A stretch of 64,000 nucleotides of DNA from SZUA-37 sp964472525 (GCA_964472525.1 CAYYLL010000009.1:1-64000); one strand, 5' to 3'. Counted from the stretch's first letter, positions 34,927 to 45,071 are shown. A program made the numbers and translations. Notes: generated from the letters alone by a model not told the origin.

Positions 34927-36723
34927 ATGTCTAAATTAACCGATTTGATAGATCCTGAAGATGCTCATCATTTATCAGGTTTATTTGCGGAACGCATTAA
35001 ACGCTCAGCAAATAAAGTTGCTTATCAATATTTTGACCAATCCACCCAACAATGGCAAACCTATACTTGGGCACAAGTTAAAAATAAGGTCAGCTTAATC
35101 CAACTGGCCTTGCTCAAACAAAATTTTAGTCAAGGCCAACGTATAGCTATCATGGTACACAATTGCCCTGAATGGGTAATGTTCGAACAAGCTGCTTTGG
35201 GACTCGGGTTAGTTGTTGTACCACTTTATATTAATGATCGAGCCGATAATATTAGTTACATTATTAATGATGCACAAATAAAACTCCTTCTTGTCGCAGG
35301 GTCAGCACAATGTAACATTCTCAAAACGATTTATGATGAAATAAAAACAGTTAAACTTATTGTTAGCTTGCAACAACAAAGTAACCCACAAAATAATAGT
35401 ATTTATTTTGATGACTGGATTGAACAAGATAGCCAACAAGCAGAATATATTATTGATAATATCAAACCTGATCAACTCGCCTCAATTGTTTATACATCAG
35501 GAACCACGGGTCGCCCTAAAGGGGTTATGTTATCTCACAACAATATTTTACAAAATGCATACGGTGCAAGCCAGTGTGAAGATTTTTTGCCAACCGATAT
35601 TTTTTTATCCTTTTTACCTTTGTCTCATATGTTTGAGCGAACTGCCGGTTATTACTTACCGATGATGGCGGCAAGTAAAGTTGTCTATGCACGATCGATT
35701 GACAAATTAGCAGAAGACTTAATCGATATCCAGCCGACCATTCTTGTTACCGTACCCCGAATTTTTGAACGTGTTTATAATAAGATACAACTTCAACTAC
35801 AAAATAAACCTAAATTTGCAAAATTCTTATTTAATTTAAGTGTTAATGTGGGTTGGTATTCATTTAGATATTCACAAAACAAAATAAGTTGGCATCCAAA
35901 ATTATTATTACACCCCTTATTACAAATTCTTGTTGGAAATAAAATTCTTAAAAAACTAGGAGGTCACTTACGCCTAGCTGTCAGTGGCGGTGCAGCCTTA
36001 TCACCTGATATTGCTCGTACCTTTATTGGTCTTGGGCTCAATATATCACAAGGCTATGGGATGACCGAACTAAGCCCAATCGTTAGTACTAATCTGCTTC
36101 GAGATAACGAGCCCGACAGTGTTGGTCAAAAATTTGTAAACATTGATATCAAATTAGGTGCAAATGACGAATTGTTAGTTAAAGGGCCCAATGTTATGCT
36201 CGGTTACCTGAACAACAAAGAAGCAACCGCTGAAGTGATTGATAGTGATGGCTGGTTACACACGGGCGATAAAGCAAAAATTATCAAGGATCATATTTAT
36301 ATTACCGGGCGGATAAAAGATATTCTGGTTCTTTCTACTGGTGAAAAAATACCACCCAACGATATTGAAATCGCTATTACCAATGACCCATTATTTGAGC
36401 AAGTTGTTATTTGTGGTGAAGGGAAACCTTCTTTAGCTGCTATTATCGTATTAGATGCCAATGAATGGGCTAATATTGAAAAACAATTATCATCAAAAGA
36501 TAAACTCGATATTAATTCAGAACATGCACGTCAATATTTACTAAATCGAATCAAAAAATGTTTACAAAAATTTCCTGGGTATGCGCGAATATATAGTATT
36601 TATACAACCTTAGACCCATGGACAGTCGACAATGGTCTTGTTACCCCCACTTTAAAATTAAAACGTAAATCTATCTTCGAAAAATACCAGACACAAATCA
36701 ACGAAATGTATAAAGGTCACTGA
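34927..36723 (+). CDS. fadD: Long-chain acyl-CoA synthetase (AMP-forming)
   Basis: 598 residues, ANL superfamily. P-loop SIVYTSGTTGRPKGVMLSH near 190, GYGMTELSPIVS, and WLHTGDKAKI with the hinge GRIKDILVLSTGEKIPP. The long-chain (FAA1-like) form is suggested by FLPLSHMFERTAGYY. It activates fatty acids for the enzymes upstream; sits 10 bp after the fadJ-like gene. Confidence 0.92.
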   Translation: MSKLTDLIDPEDAHHLSGLFAERIKRSANKVAYQYFDQSTQQWQTYTWAQVKNKVSLIQLALLKQNFSQGQRIAIMVHNCPEWVMFEQAALGLGLVVVPLYINDRADNISYIINDAQIKLLLVAGSAQCNILKTIYDEIKTVKLIVSLQQQSNPQNNSIYFDDWIEQDSQQAEYIIDNIKPDQLASIVYTSGTTGRPKGVMLSHNNILQNAYGASQCEDFLPTDIFLSFLPLSHMFERTAGYYLPMMAASKVVYARSIDKLAEDLIDIQPTILVTVPRIFERVYNKIQLQLQNKPKFAKFLFNLSVNVGWYSFRYSQNKISWHPKLLLHPLLQILVGNKILKKLGGHLRLAVSGGAALSPDIARTFIGLGLNISQGYGMTELSPIVSTNLLRDNEPDSVGQKFVNIDIKLGANDELLVKGPNVMLGYLNNKEATAEVIDSDGWLHTGDKAKIIKDHIYITGRIKDILVLSTGEKIPPNDIEIAITNDPLFEQVVICGEGKPSLAAIIVLDANEWANIEKQLSSKDKLDINSEHARQYLLNRIKKCLQKFPGYARIYSIYTTLDPWTVDNGLVTPTLKLKRKSIFEKYQTQINEMYKGH

Positions 36724-36725
36724 TC

Positions 36726-37157
36726 ATGTCCAATAATCCAGATACAGATAATCTAGCTCCGCAAAGCCCAGATTTTGATTGTTTGCCACAAAATAAACAA
36801 CCCTCAATACGGGTACTGGCAATGCCTGCCGACACTAACTCTGCGGGCGATATCTTCGGCGGCTGGTTAATGTCACAGGTTGATATTGCCGGGAGTGTGT
36901 TAGGCCATCGGGCAACGAACGGCCGTGTGGTGACGGTTGCTGTCAATAACTTCCAATTTATTAAGCCGGTCTTTGTGGGTGATTTGGTGAGTATCTTTAC
37001 GGAGGTGACTCATATTGGCAATACCTCACTTGAAGTCTCTATTGTGGCATACGCGGAACGAAAACGAAAAGTAGAGGAATGTACTCGTGTTGCTTCTGCC
37101 AGTTTTACCTATGTTGCTTTGGATGAACATCGAAAGCCACGTATTATTGAAAAATAA
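36726..37157 (+). CDS. yciA: Acyl-CoA thioesterase, YciA type
   Basis: 143 residues, hotdog fold. Signature MPADTNSAGDIFGGWLMSQVDIAG with the catalytic Asp and Asn, and VTVAVNNFQFIKPVFVGDL. It hydrolyses acyl-CoAs and may vent excess intermediates of the operon. Its ATG lies 2 bp after the fadD stop. Last gene of the unit; tatD is convergent 18 bp away. Confidence 0.9.
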   Translation: MSNNPDTDNLAPQSPDFDCLPQNKQPSIRVLAMPADTNSAGDIFGGWLMSQVDIAGSVLGHRATNGRVVTVAVNNFQFIKPVFVGDLVSIFTEVTHIGNTSLEVSIVAYAERKRKVEECTRVASASFTYVALDEHRKPRIIEK

Positions 37158-37174
37158 TTTATTCAGGTTTGTTT

Positions 37175-37963
37175 CTAATCTTTGATAGAAAACAACCGGA
37201 TAAAATTCTCGGTTGTTTTTTCTGCAATCGTTTCATAACTTTCACCACGAAGTTCAGCAATACACTCGGCCACATTTTTCACGTAAGCCGGTTGATTGGA
37301 TTTACCGCGATACGGAACGGGTGCCAGATACGGTGAATCGGTTTCTACCAACATTTTATCGATAGGTACATTCCTAGCGACTTCTTTTAATGCTAGTGCA
37401 TTTTTGAACGTCACAATGCCTGAGAACGAAATATAAAAACCTAAATCGAGTGCCCGTTGTGCGGTTTCCCAGTCTTCTGCAAAGCAATGCATAACACCAC
37501 CCGCCTGTTCAGCCTTTTCATCTTGCATTATTTTTAAGGTATCATCAGTTGCTTCTCGCATATGAATAATCAATGGCTTTTTCGTTTGCTTTGATGCTTC
37601 AATATGATTTTTAAAACGTGTCCGTTGCCATTCTAAATCATCACCAGTTGTCCGAAAATAATCCAATCCCGTTTCACCAATGGCAATTATTTTACTGTTA
37701 TCGGCTAAAGTCACTAACTCATCAACACTGGGATCCTGTCCATCCGTTTCATTCGGATGAACACCGACCGAAGCATAAACATTGGGATATGCTTTGGCAA
37801 TATCGAGTACATCAGAAAAATGTTCAAGATCAATGCAAACATTTAACATTGTTTGTACGTCATGTTGGTGTGCATTTTCAAGTGCGTTAATAATATTGTT
37901 ATCAAATAGTTTTAAATCAAGACGATCTAAATGGCAATGTGAATCAATCAGATAAGCTGACAT
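37175..37963 (-). CDS. TatD-family metal-dependent hydrolase (YcfH type)
   Basis: 262 residues, TIM-barrel. Metal ligands: IDSHCHLDRLD, AIGETGLDYFR, PLIIHMREA, GGVMHCFAED and VETDSPYLAP. A DNase/RNase-type hydrolase in known relatives. AGGAGG precedes the ATG. It ends the pabC-mltG-tmk-holB-pilZ series, as in other gammaproteobacteria. Confidence 0.92.
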   Translation of the reverse strand: MSAYLIDSHCHLDRLDLKLFDNNIINALENAHQHDVQTMLNVCIDLEHFSDVLDIAKAYPNVYASVGVHPNETDGQDPSVDELVTLADNSKIIAIGETGLDYFRTTGDDLEWQRTRFKNHIEASKQTKKPLIIHMREATDDTLKIMQDEKAEQAGGVMHCFAEDWETAQRALDLGFYISFSGIVTFKNALALKEVARNVPIDKMLVETDSPYLAPVPYRGKSNQPAYVKNVAECIAELRGESYETIAEKTTENFIRLFSIKD

Positions 37964-38031
37964 AGGAGGTTACTTTTAAAATAGTTAAATTATTATTTGA
38001 GTGCTGATTGTTTAGGGTAAGAACAGCTTCG

Positions 38032-38388
38032 TTACATAGTATGCGTTTGACGATCTGATTTTAATGCTCCGGCCAGAAAAGTTTCAATTTTAGTGCGTGC
38101 GCCACCACCATCCTGTTCACTAAATTGTACCCCAATACCTGCAGCGCGATTACCTGCTGCACCTTTAGGTGTAACCCAAACAATTTTACCTGCAACGGGT
38201 AATTTTTCGGTATCGTCCATGAGTGACAACAACATAAAAACTTCATCACCCAACTTATATTTTTTATTGGTTGGAATAAATAAACCACCGTGTTTGATAA
38301 AGGGCATATACGCGGCATAAAGCGCACTTTTATCTTTTATTGTTAAAGACAAGATACCTTGTCGGCCTGCTGCCGGTTTTATTGCCAT
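38032..38388 (-). CDS. pilZ: PilZ-domain protein
   Basis: 118 residues, one PilZ domain (ILSLTIKDKSALYAAYMPFI...GGLFIPTNKKYKLGDEVFMLLSL...GKIVWVTPKGAAGNRAAGIGVQF). The N-terminal RxxxR c-di-GMP motif is missing, as in the original Pseudomonas PilZ that acts in pilus assembly through protein contacts. Lies between holB and tatD, the conserved place for this gene. Confidence 0.9.
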   Translation of the reverse strand: MAIKPAAGRQGILSLTIKDKSALYAAYMPFIKHGGLFIPTNKKYKLGDEVFMLLSLMDDTEKLPVAGKIVWVTPKGAAGNRAAGIGVQFSEQDGGGARTKIETFLAGALKSDRQTHTM

Positions 38389-38401
38389 TTTCTACCTTCG
38401 T

Positions 38402-39472
38402 CTATTTACGTTGAGCAATTAAGCTCCATTGAATTAAAAGACTTTCTAATTGTAACTGCTTATTTAAAGAAGTGTGTCCAAATTTTAAAATTTCAATCAC
38501 TTTATCATAGATTACAAATAACCGCTTAACCGGCACAGAAATCGCCAGCTTTTGCAGCCTGGCATTGCCATTATGATAGAATAATGAGCTAACACCGTCA
38601 CCCAACACACTATCTTGACCGCTATTGATTGAATGATAACGGATCATATCCACTAACCATGTATATACCAACTTTATCGGTATATTTTCGGGTTGCTTTA
38701 GCCATTTATCGGCAATAACAGGCGGCTTAGCCTTCCCTGAGGCTAACATCTGCCAGTCGTTCAACAATTCATCACAAATCGTGAGTATCGATGAATCAAG
38801 GTAGAATTGCGCCCTAATCGGACTATTTTCAGTTAAGGATAGTGCTAAATCTATCTCATCTTGCGAATATTGGCTATTCTCAGCCAACCAAAGCTGCATA
38901 GCCGCAGTATCTACAGGCGAAACAGGGAAAGACTGACAGCGACTACGTACTGTTGCGGGTAATGAGTATGGATTTGAACTGACCAGTATAATAAGCGTAT
39001 TTTCGGGTGGCTCTTCCAATGTTTTAAGCAAGCTATTTGCTGCATTCACATTCATTGATTCTGCTGAGCGAATAACAATCACTCGTATCGAACCACGCGA
39101 CCTTGTTAGCGAAACAGAGTCGACTAATTCCCGAATTTGCGCCACTTTAATGGCTTTGCCTTCGTCTTCAGACTCAATCAGCATAAAATCGGGATGGGTC
39201 TTTGCCATGAATAATTCACATGCGGCACAATGACCACAAGCAAGCGACTCTGAACCTAACGTAACCTCATTGATTAGCGTTTCACATAATAAAGTTTGAG
39301 CCCAAAGCATCGCAAGCTCGAACTTAGCCAGACCGGCATTGCCGGTTAACAGTAAAGCATGGGGAATTTTTTGCGTATTTTGATATTGAAGTAGCTGTTG
39401 CCAGTCGGCTTGCTGCCACGGATATAATCTGAGAAGCGGTTGTTCGGTATCTTTAGAAACTGTTTTAACCAT
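38402..39472 (-). CDS. holB: DNA polymerase III delta-prime subunit
   Basis: 356 residues, AAA+ clamp-loader subunit. The P-loop position reads LLTGNAGLAKFELA, a degenerate form. A zinc motif CGHCAACELFMAKTHPDF and the SRC motif VRSRCQSFPV are present. The ATG overlaps the tmk stop by one base. Confidence 0.93.
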   Translation of the reverse strand: MVKTVSKDTEQPLLRLYPWQQADWQQLLQYQNTQKIPHALLLTGNAGLAKFELAMLWAQTLLCETLINEVTLGSESLACGHCAACELFMAKTHPDFMLIESEDEGKAIKVAQIRELVDSVSLTRSRGSIRVIVIRSAESMNVNAANSLLKTLEEPPENTLIILVSSNPYSLPATVRSRCQSFPVSPVDTAAMQLWLAENSQYSQDEIDLALSLTENSPIRAQFYLDSSILTICDELLNDWQMLASGKAKPPVIADKWLKQPENIPIKLVYTWLVDMIRYHSINSGQDSVLGDGVSSLFYHNGNARLQKLAISVPVKRLFVIYDKVIEILKFGHTSLNKQLQLESLLIQWSLIAQRK

Positions 39473-40092
39473 TATTGAAGATACTCATCTAAAACAGTGG
39501 CAATATCCTTTTGAACTTGCTCCAATGTTTGTGACGCATCAATCACCCGATAGCGTTGCGGAAAATCGTTAGCCATTTGTAAATAACGTTGTCTAACCGC
39601 TTCAAAAAAATTATTTTTTTCCTGTTCAATTCTGTCTGGCTCGCTACGCTCACTAGCACGCTGCATACCAATTTCAACTGACAAATCCAGTAAGATAGTT
39701 AAGTCTGGACGTAAATTACCTTGCACCCAGTCTTCTAAAACAGCAATGCGTTGCGTGGAAATACCGCGCCCTGCCCCTTGATAAGCATAAGTCGCATCCG
39801 TGAAGCGATCGCATAACACCCATTTGTTCTGTTTTAGAGAGGGTTTAATTAACGTTGCCAAATGTTGTGCGCGTGCGGCAAACATTAACAACAATTCTGT
39901 ATCCGATACCATGGACTTGTTTTTTGCATCGAGTAGCAAGTTACGAATTTTCTCACTTAATTCGGTACCACCCGGCTCACGGGTTGAAACAACATCAATA
40001 TTTTTATCTTTTAAGTACGACAATATAAAAGCAATATTGCTGCTTTTGCCAACACCTTCACCACCTTCGATTGTTATAAATTTAGCCTGCAT
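39472..40092 (-). CDS. tmk: Thymidylate kinase
   Basis: 206 residues. P-loop EGGEGVGKSSNIAF, DR motif VLCDRFTDATYAYQGAGRG and the LID region RASERSEPDRIEQE. Phosphorylates dTMP to dTDP. Ends one base into holB; follows mltG with a 1-bp gap. Confidence 0.96.
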   Translation of the reverse strand: MQAKFITIEGGEGVGKSSNIAFILSYLKDKNIDVVSTREPGGTELSEKIRNLLLDAKNKSMVSDTELLLMFAARAQHLATLIKPSLKQNKWVLCDRFTDATYAYQGAGRGISTQRIAVLEDWVQGNLRPDLTILLDLSVEIGMQRASERSEPDRIEQEKNNFFEAVRQRYLQMANDFPQRYRVIDASQTLEQVQKDIATVLDEYLQ

Positions 40093-40093
40093 A

Positions 40094-41152
40094 TTATTTT
40101 TTCTTATAAGATGAAAATGAACGTTTTCGTCCTTTTAACTGGTATTTAATCACCGCGTTGTTATGTTCTTTTAAACTTGACGAAAAATAATGACTACCAT
40201 CACCTTTAGCCACAAAATACAGCGCATCACCGGATGCCGGATGCAACGCGGCATCAATCGCATCCTTAGACGGCATCGCAATCGGCGTAGGCGGTAAACC
40301 ATAATGGCGGTAAGTATTATAAGGCGTATCCCGTTTTAAATCGCGGCGCTTGATATTCCCTTTAAATTTTTTACCCATTCCATAAATAACCGTTGGATCG
40401 GTTTGTAAACGCATCCGTGCCTGTAGTCGACGAATAAATACGCCCGCAATCTGAGCGCGTTCAGAAGCCAGCCCAGTTTCTTTTTCAACGATCGACGCTA
40501 ATATTAAAGCTTCATAAGGTGTTTTAAAGGGTAACCCTACATCACGGTTAGGCCATTGTTTTGCCAGATAATGTTCCATTGCAGCATACGCCTGTTTTAA
40601 CAAGTCGCTGTCACTCATGCCTTTGGGGAAACGATACGTATCCGGCATAAAACGCCCTTCTGGATGTACATCGTCTTTACTCATGGTCTGCATAATACGG
40701 GCATCAGACAAACCTTTTAAATGATGCAGTAAGAATGGATTTTGATTCACTTCCGACATCATTTGACTAAAATTCCAGCCTTCAATAATCGCTAAAGAAT
40801 ACAGCTTCACTTTACCGTTCAGCAGTTTATCAATTAACGATAAGGGTGTATCGTTTCTTGTTATTTGATATTCACCCACATGCAGATTATTGGGTGTTGA
40901 AAAAAGACGTGCATACCATAATAAATATCGCGGTTTAGTTACGACATTCTGTTTATGCAAACGATACAGCAACCGCGTTAAATTACTGCCTGGTTCAACA
41001 TGAATCACTTTTTCACCCGAGGTTAGCCGCAAAGGAGAATTTAGATAATTCTTGGCATCCCACCATAAATAACCCGTCGCAAGCGAGCCAACAAGAATCG
41101 TTAAAGCAATAAATTTATATATAAAGCGCGGCATAATCAACTGAATATTCAT
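40094..41152 (-). CDS. mltG: Endolytic peptidoglycan transglycosylase MltG
   Basis: 352 residues: N-terminal membrane helix (FIYKFIALTILVGSLATGYLWW), a LysM-like region and the YceG domain with catalytic Glu in ILASIVEKETGLASER and the conserved DPTVIYGMG and YNTYRHYGLPPTPI. Cuts nascent glycan strands and sets their length. The start overlaps the end of pabC by 38 bp; an ATG at 41134 is an alternative. Confidence 0.94.
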   Translation of the reverse strand: MNIQLIMPRFIYKFIALTILVGSLATGYLWWDAKNYLNSPLRLTSGEKVIHVEPGSNLTRLLYRLHKQNVVTKPRYLLWYARLFSTPNNLHVGEYQITRNDTPLSLIDKLLNGKVKLYSLAIIEGWNFSQMMSEVNQNPFLLHHLKGLSDARIMQTMSKDDVHPEGRFMPDTYRFPKGMSDSDLLKQAYAAMEHYLAKQWPNRDVGLPFKTPYEALILASIVEKETGLASERAQIAGVFIRRLQARMRLQTDPTVIYGMGKKFKGNIKRRDLKRDTPYNTYRHYGLPPTPIAMPSKDAIDAALHPASGDALYFVAKGDGSHYFSSSLKEHNNAVIKYQLKGRKRSFSSYKKK

Positions 41153-41969
41153 CTATTAATAATTTCATTATATTTTTTGTTTTTAATCCTGTTTTATAAA
41201 CTTTATTCCCTGCCTGTTTTACCGGCCAGAGACCAATAAGACTATTCGTTAGAAAAACCTCATCGGCATCTAACACTTGTTCCTGAGATATTTCACCTTC
41301 TACCACCATGATGCCGTGTGCTTCACAAAGTTTCAATACAATATTCCTTATAATGCCATCCACTCCGGCTTGGTTAATAAGCGGTGTATGTACAACATCG
41401 TCTTTAATAATAAAAATATTTGACATCACCCCTTCAATAATATTCCCACTGGTATCCGCCATTAAACCTTCCTGATATTCATCCACCCATTCCTGACGGG
41501 CAAGCACTTGTTCCAGCCGATTTAAGTGCTTCACGCCAATCAATCGTTTTTGATACGATAAACGTGTTTGACAAAATTTGACCTTCACTCCCTCTCGCCA
41601 ATAATCCATAGAGTAATCTGGATAGCTTAGCAAGGAGATGATGATATTCGGTTTCGCACCTTCAGCACATTGATACCCACGTTCGCTATCCCCGCGAGTT
41701 AAAATTAATTTAATAGTGGCCATAGCCACAGTCGGATTTAAAGAACAAAGCTGTTCTATCTCGTTCTTTAAATGCTTTGCAGATGGACACTCGATACCCA
41801 ACACCGTGCACCCGTTTAATAAACGTTGATAATGTTCATCCCAAAATACAGGCTGATGATTAACCATTATCATGGTTTCAAACAAACCATCACCATAGTT
41901 AAAGCCGCGATCCTGAATTGAAATTTCAGAAATCGCTTTACTATTAACAATACTGTTCAATAATGCCAT
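41115..41969 (-). CDS. pabC: Aminodeoxychorismate lyase
   Basis: 284 residues, fold-type IV PLP enzyme. ISIQDRGFNYGDGLFETMIM at the start, PLP lysine in VKHLNRLEQVLAR, and phosphate loop DEVFLTNSLIGLWPV. Converts aminodeoxychorismate to 4-aminobenzoate for folate. Starts 1 bp after the pabB stop. Confidence 0.93.
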   Translation of the reverse strand: MALLNSIVNSKAISEISIQDRGFNYGDGLFETMIMVNHQPVFWDEHYQRLLNGCTVLGIECPSAKHLKNEIEQLCSLNPTVAMATIKLILTRGDSERGYQCAEGAKPNIIISLLSYPDYSMDYWREGVKVKFCQTRLSYQKRLIGVKHLNRLEQVLARQEWVDEYQEGLMADTSGNIIEGVMSNIFIIKDDVVHTPLINQAGVDGIIRNIVLKLCEAHGIMVVEGEISQEQVLDADEVFLTNSLIGLWPVKQAGNKVYKTGLKTKNIMKLLIDEYSVDYAALYI

Positions 41970-41970
41970 G

Positions 41971-43398
41971 TTAGTTTAATGCCTCAAGCAAGCCCTTGGC
42001 TTTCGCGCGTGTTTCATCCAACTCTTTTTGTGCAATCGAATCCGCAACTAACCCTGCTCCAGCCCTTAACTTTAATTGTTCAGATGTTAGTTCAAAGGTG
42101 CGAATTAAAATATTAAAATCCAGACTACCATCATGATTAATGTAACCAACAGAACCCGTATACGCCCCGCGCGGCATGGCTTCTAATTCAGCAATAATTT
42201 GCATACAACGTTCTTTAGGGCAACCCGTAATCGTACCTCCGGGGAAAACAGCACGAATAACATCACCGGGGGTTATATCTGCTTTTAGTTCTCCGGCTAC
42301 ATTGGACACAATATGATGCACATGTTGAAAAGATTCTAGAACCATTAATTCATCGACCTCAATACTCCCCGGCACACAAATACGCCCTAAATCATTTCTC
42401 TCCAAATCAATCAACATAATATGTTCAGCACGTTCTTTAGGATGAGCGATTAATTCCTGTAAGCTTTCAATATCGGCAGCCGTTTCATTCTTGCGGGCAC
42501 GGGTACCGGCAATGGGTCGTGTTTGAACACGGCCATTATCTGCTTTAACTAAACGTTCAGGGGATGAGCTTATTATTTGATAATCATCTTCACAAACATA
42601 GGCTGAGAAGGGAGCAGGGTTTGAACGTTTAAGCGCACAATACAAGTCTACCGCTTCTAGCGATTCAATCTGTGTACTTTTCCACAAACGTGATAAGTTA
42701 ACCTGAAAGACATCTCCTTCTTTAATATAGTGCTTTACCTTTTTAATGGCCTCAAGATATTGCTGTGGCGATTCTTCTTGCAAGTCTACTTTGTTTTTAA
42801 TCCTAGAAAGTTCATTACTTTGAATAGATTTTATATCTTCCAATATTAACTGAACTTTATCAGCATAAGCTGTCTCGGCAACAATAGACTGAATACCGCG
42901 GTGCTTGTCATTAATAATAGCCACAGGAATACGTGTTAGTTTGGCGACAGTGGATATTTCTTTCGTACACGGCAAGACTAAACGTGTTTCTATTTGTCCT
43001 GCAAGTTCATAACTTAAATACACAAACCAGCCACCGCTAAATGGTAAGTTTGTTTGCTTAGCAGAAATAGCATACTTGTCTTTTACCCAGTTTAAATCCA
43101 GATTAGATAAAAAATCTTTTTCTTTATCAACTACTACACCGGATAAGTTATTATTTGAATCTAACGTTAATGTTTGCAATGGAAAGGCAAATAAAATGTC
43201 ATAGCGCGCATGTTGTTTAGCACTATTAATATAGGATGAGGAATTATTTTTTTTAGTCGACGCTAAAACATCTTCTGCCTGCGCAGAGCTTTCCAATATA
43301 AAGGGATAGCGTTGAGGATTAACCCGATGCAGATCAGTGAAATCAATACACTGATCAAGTTGGCGTATGGTTAAACCTTCAGAACCTGTTGGTCGCAT
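41971..43398 (-). CDS. pabB: Aminodeoxychorismate synthase component I (PabB-like)
   Basis: Chorismate-binding enzyme. Start taken at the ATG at 43398 (MRPTGSEGLTIRQ) because the longer frame runs into fabF. Motifs: DVFQVNLSRLWKS, QTRPIAGTRARK, LIDLERNDLGRIC and FPGGTITGCPKERCMQII. The PIxGT loop has Ala, as in TrpE, where E. coli PabB has a nucleophilic Lys. The adjacent pabC argues for a folate role; TrpE-like activity cannot be excluded. No glutaminase subunit (PabA) in the window. Confidence 0.82.
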   Translation of the reverse strand: MRPTGSEGLTIRQLDQCIDFTDLHRVNPQRYPFILESSAQAEDVLASTKKNNSSSYINSAKQHARYDILFAFPLQTLTLDSNNNLSGVVVDKEKDFLSNLDLNWVKDKYAISAKQTNLPFSGGWFVYLSYELAGQIETRLVLPCTKEISTVAKLTRIPVAIINDKHRGIQSIVAETAYADKVQLILEDIKSIQSNELSRIKNKVDLQEESPQQYLEAIKKVKHYIKEGDVFQVNLSRLWKSTQIESLEAVDLYCALKRSNPAPFSAYVCEDDYQIISSSPERLVKADNGRVQTRPIAGTRARKNETAADIESLQELIAHPKERAEHIMLIDLERNDLGRICVPGSIEVDELMVLESFQHVHHIVSNVAGELKADITPGDVIRAVFPGGTITGCPKERCMQIIAELEAMPRGAYTGSVGYINHDGSLDFNILIRTFELTSEQLKLRAGAGLVADSIAQKELDETRAKAKGLLEALN

Positions 43399-43423
43399 AA
43401 CGTAACCACTGTCATAAAAAAAC

Positions 43424-44674
43424 TTAACGCAACTTACCAATAACCAAAGTAGCGTTGGTGCCACCAAAGCCAAACGAATTGGATAAGGCAGTATCCACTT
43501 TCATATCACGAGCCGTATTCGGTACAAAGTCCAGATCACAACCGGCTTCAATGTCCTGATTAAAGATATTAATCGTGGGTGAAGCAACTTGGTCACAAAT
43601 ACACAGTGCAGTAAAAATAGCTTCCATTCCGCCAGCTGCACCCAAACCATGACCGGTCATTGACTTGGTGGAACTCATTGCAAGTTTATAAGCATGATCA
43701 CCAAAGGTTGATTTTACCGCATGGCATTCAGCAGCATCCCCGGCCGGAGTCGATGTACCGTGCGCATTAATATATTGAATTTCTTCAGGATTAATCCCGG
43801 CATTTTTAAGTGCTAAGTTCATGCAACGGCTAGCACCTTCGCCACCTTTCGATGGTAAGGTCATATGGTAAGCGTCACCACTTAATCCATAACCGAGTAT
43901 TTCTGCATAAATAGTCGCGCCGCGTTTTTTTGCAAATTCGTATTCTTCTAAAACAACCACACCCGCACCATCACTGAGAACAAAACCATCACGGTCTTTG
44001 TCCCATGGGCGACTGGCTGTTTCAGGGTCATCGTTACGTGTTGAAAGCGCGCGTGCAGAGGCAAAGCCACCTAAACAAGTTGGACTGCTCGCCATTTCTG
44101 CTCCACCGGCAACCATGACATCTGCATCACCGTATTCAATTAAGCGTGCAGCATCACCAATACTGTGTGTACCGGTAGCACACGCAGTCACAATGGCAAT
44201 ATTCGGTCCTTTCAAACCATACATAACGGATAAGTTACCCGAAATCATATTAATGATATTACTGGGAACAAAAAAAGGAGAAATTTTTCTGGGGCCGCCT
44301 TTTAAATAACTATCATGGCCTTTTTCGATACCGGGTAAACCGCCAATGCCAGAACCAACCGCAACACCGATACGAGTTGCATTTTCTTCAGTCACTTCCA
44401 AACCCGAATCGGCAATCGCTTCGGCTGCCGCCACAATGCCATAATGAATAAAGGTATCCATTTTTTTTGCATCTTTTGGTTTAATCACGCTCGAGCTATC
44501 AAAGTCTTTACTGATTGAGCCACCGATTTGTGATGCAAACCCGGATGGATCAAAATGTGATATGCGTTTAACACCGCTTTTACCAGCTAAAATATTTTTC
44601 CACGAAGATTTAACATCTAAACCCACTGGCGAGACCATACCCAACCCAGTAATAACAACACGACGTTTACTCAC
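43424..44674 (-). CDS. fabF: Beta-ketoacyl-ACP synthase II
   Basis: 416 residues; elongates acyl-ACP. Active-site Cys in VTACATGTHSIGDA, His in NAHGTSTPAGD and SMTGHGLGAAGG. Start at the GTG at 44674 with GAGGTG upstream; the frame itself opens at a TTG four codons earlier. Downstream of acpP, separated by a terminator. Confidence 0.96.
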   Translation of the reverse strand: MSKRRVVITGLGMVSPVGLDVKSSWKNILAGKSGVKRISHFDPSGFASQIGGSISKDFDSSSVIKPKDAKKMDTFIHYGIVAAAEAIADSGLEVTEENATRIGVAVGSGIGGLPGIEKGHDSYLKGGPRKISPFFVPSNIINMISGNLSVMYGLKGPNIAIVTACATGTHSIGDAARLIEYGDADVMVAGGAEMASSPTCLGGFASARALSTRNDDPETASRPWDKDRDGFVLSDGAGVVVLEEYEFAKKRGATIYAEILGYGLSGDAYHMTLPSKGGEGASRCMNLALKNAGINPEEIQYINAHGTSTPAGDAAECHAVKSTFGDHAYKLAMSSTKSMTGHGLGAAGGMEAIFTALCICDQVASPTINIFNQDIEAGCDLDFVPNTARDMKVDTALSNSFGFGGTNATLVIGKLR

Positions 44675-44745
44675 AACACACCTCAAAAAAACTTTAAGTG
44701 ACTAAATAAAATGATTAAGTAGCAAATAACCAAACTTAACAATGT

Positions 44746-44772
44746 AAAAAGCCGCACTTAAACAGTACGGCT
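44746..44772 (-). terminator. Terminator/attenuator between acpP and fabF
   Basis: On the minus strand AGCCGTAC, 7-base loop, GTGCGGCT, then TTTTT. An 8-bp stem with one G-T pair. It would let the abundant acpP transcript end here with partial read-through to fabF. Confidence 0.75.
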
Positions 44773-44837
44773 GACATTTATATTTTGGGTATTCTTATTC
44801 TACTTCGAACCCAAGTAATGCGTTTAGCATTACAGTA

Positions 44838-45071
44838 TTAAGTATTGCTTGTTACGTAATCAATAGCTTGCTGAACCGTTGTAATCTTTTCAGCATCTTC
44901 ATCAGGAATTTCAGTTTCAAACTCTTCTTCTAATGCCATCACTAATTCAACGGTATCAAGTGAGTCTGCGCCCAGATCATCAACAAATGAAGCTTCTTTA
45001 GTGACTTCCTCAGCTTTAACACCAAGTTGTTCGATTACAATCTTTTCTACGCGTTCTTCAACACTGCTCAT
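44838..45071 (-). CDS. acpP: Acyl carrier protein
   Basis: 77 residues, acidic. Phosphopantetheine serine in GADSLDTVELVMALEEEFE. Carries growing acyl chains for the Fab enzymes encoded around it. AGAGGAAAGAA precedes the ATG. Standard place between fabG and fabF. Confidence 0.98.
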   Translation of the reverse strand: MSSVEERVEKIVIEQLGVKAEEVTKEASFVDDLGADSLDTVELVMALEEEFETEIPDEDAEKITTVQQAIDYVTSNT

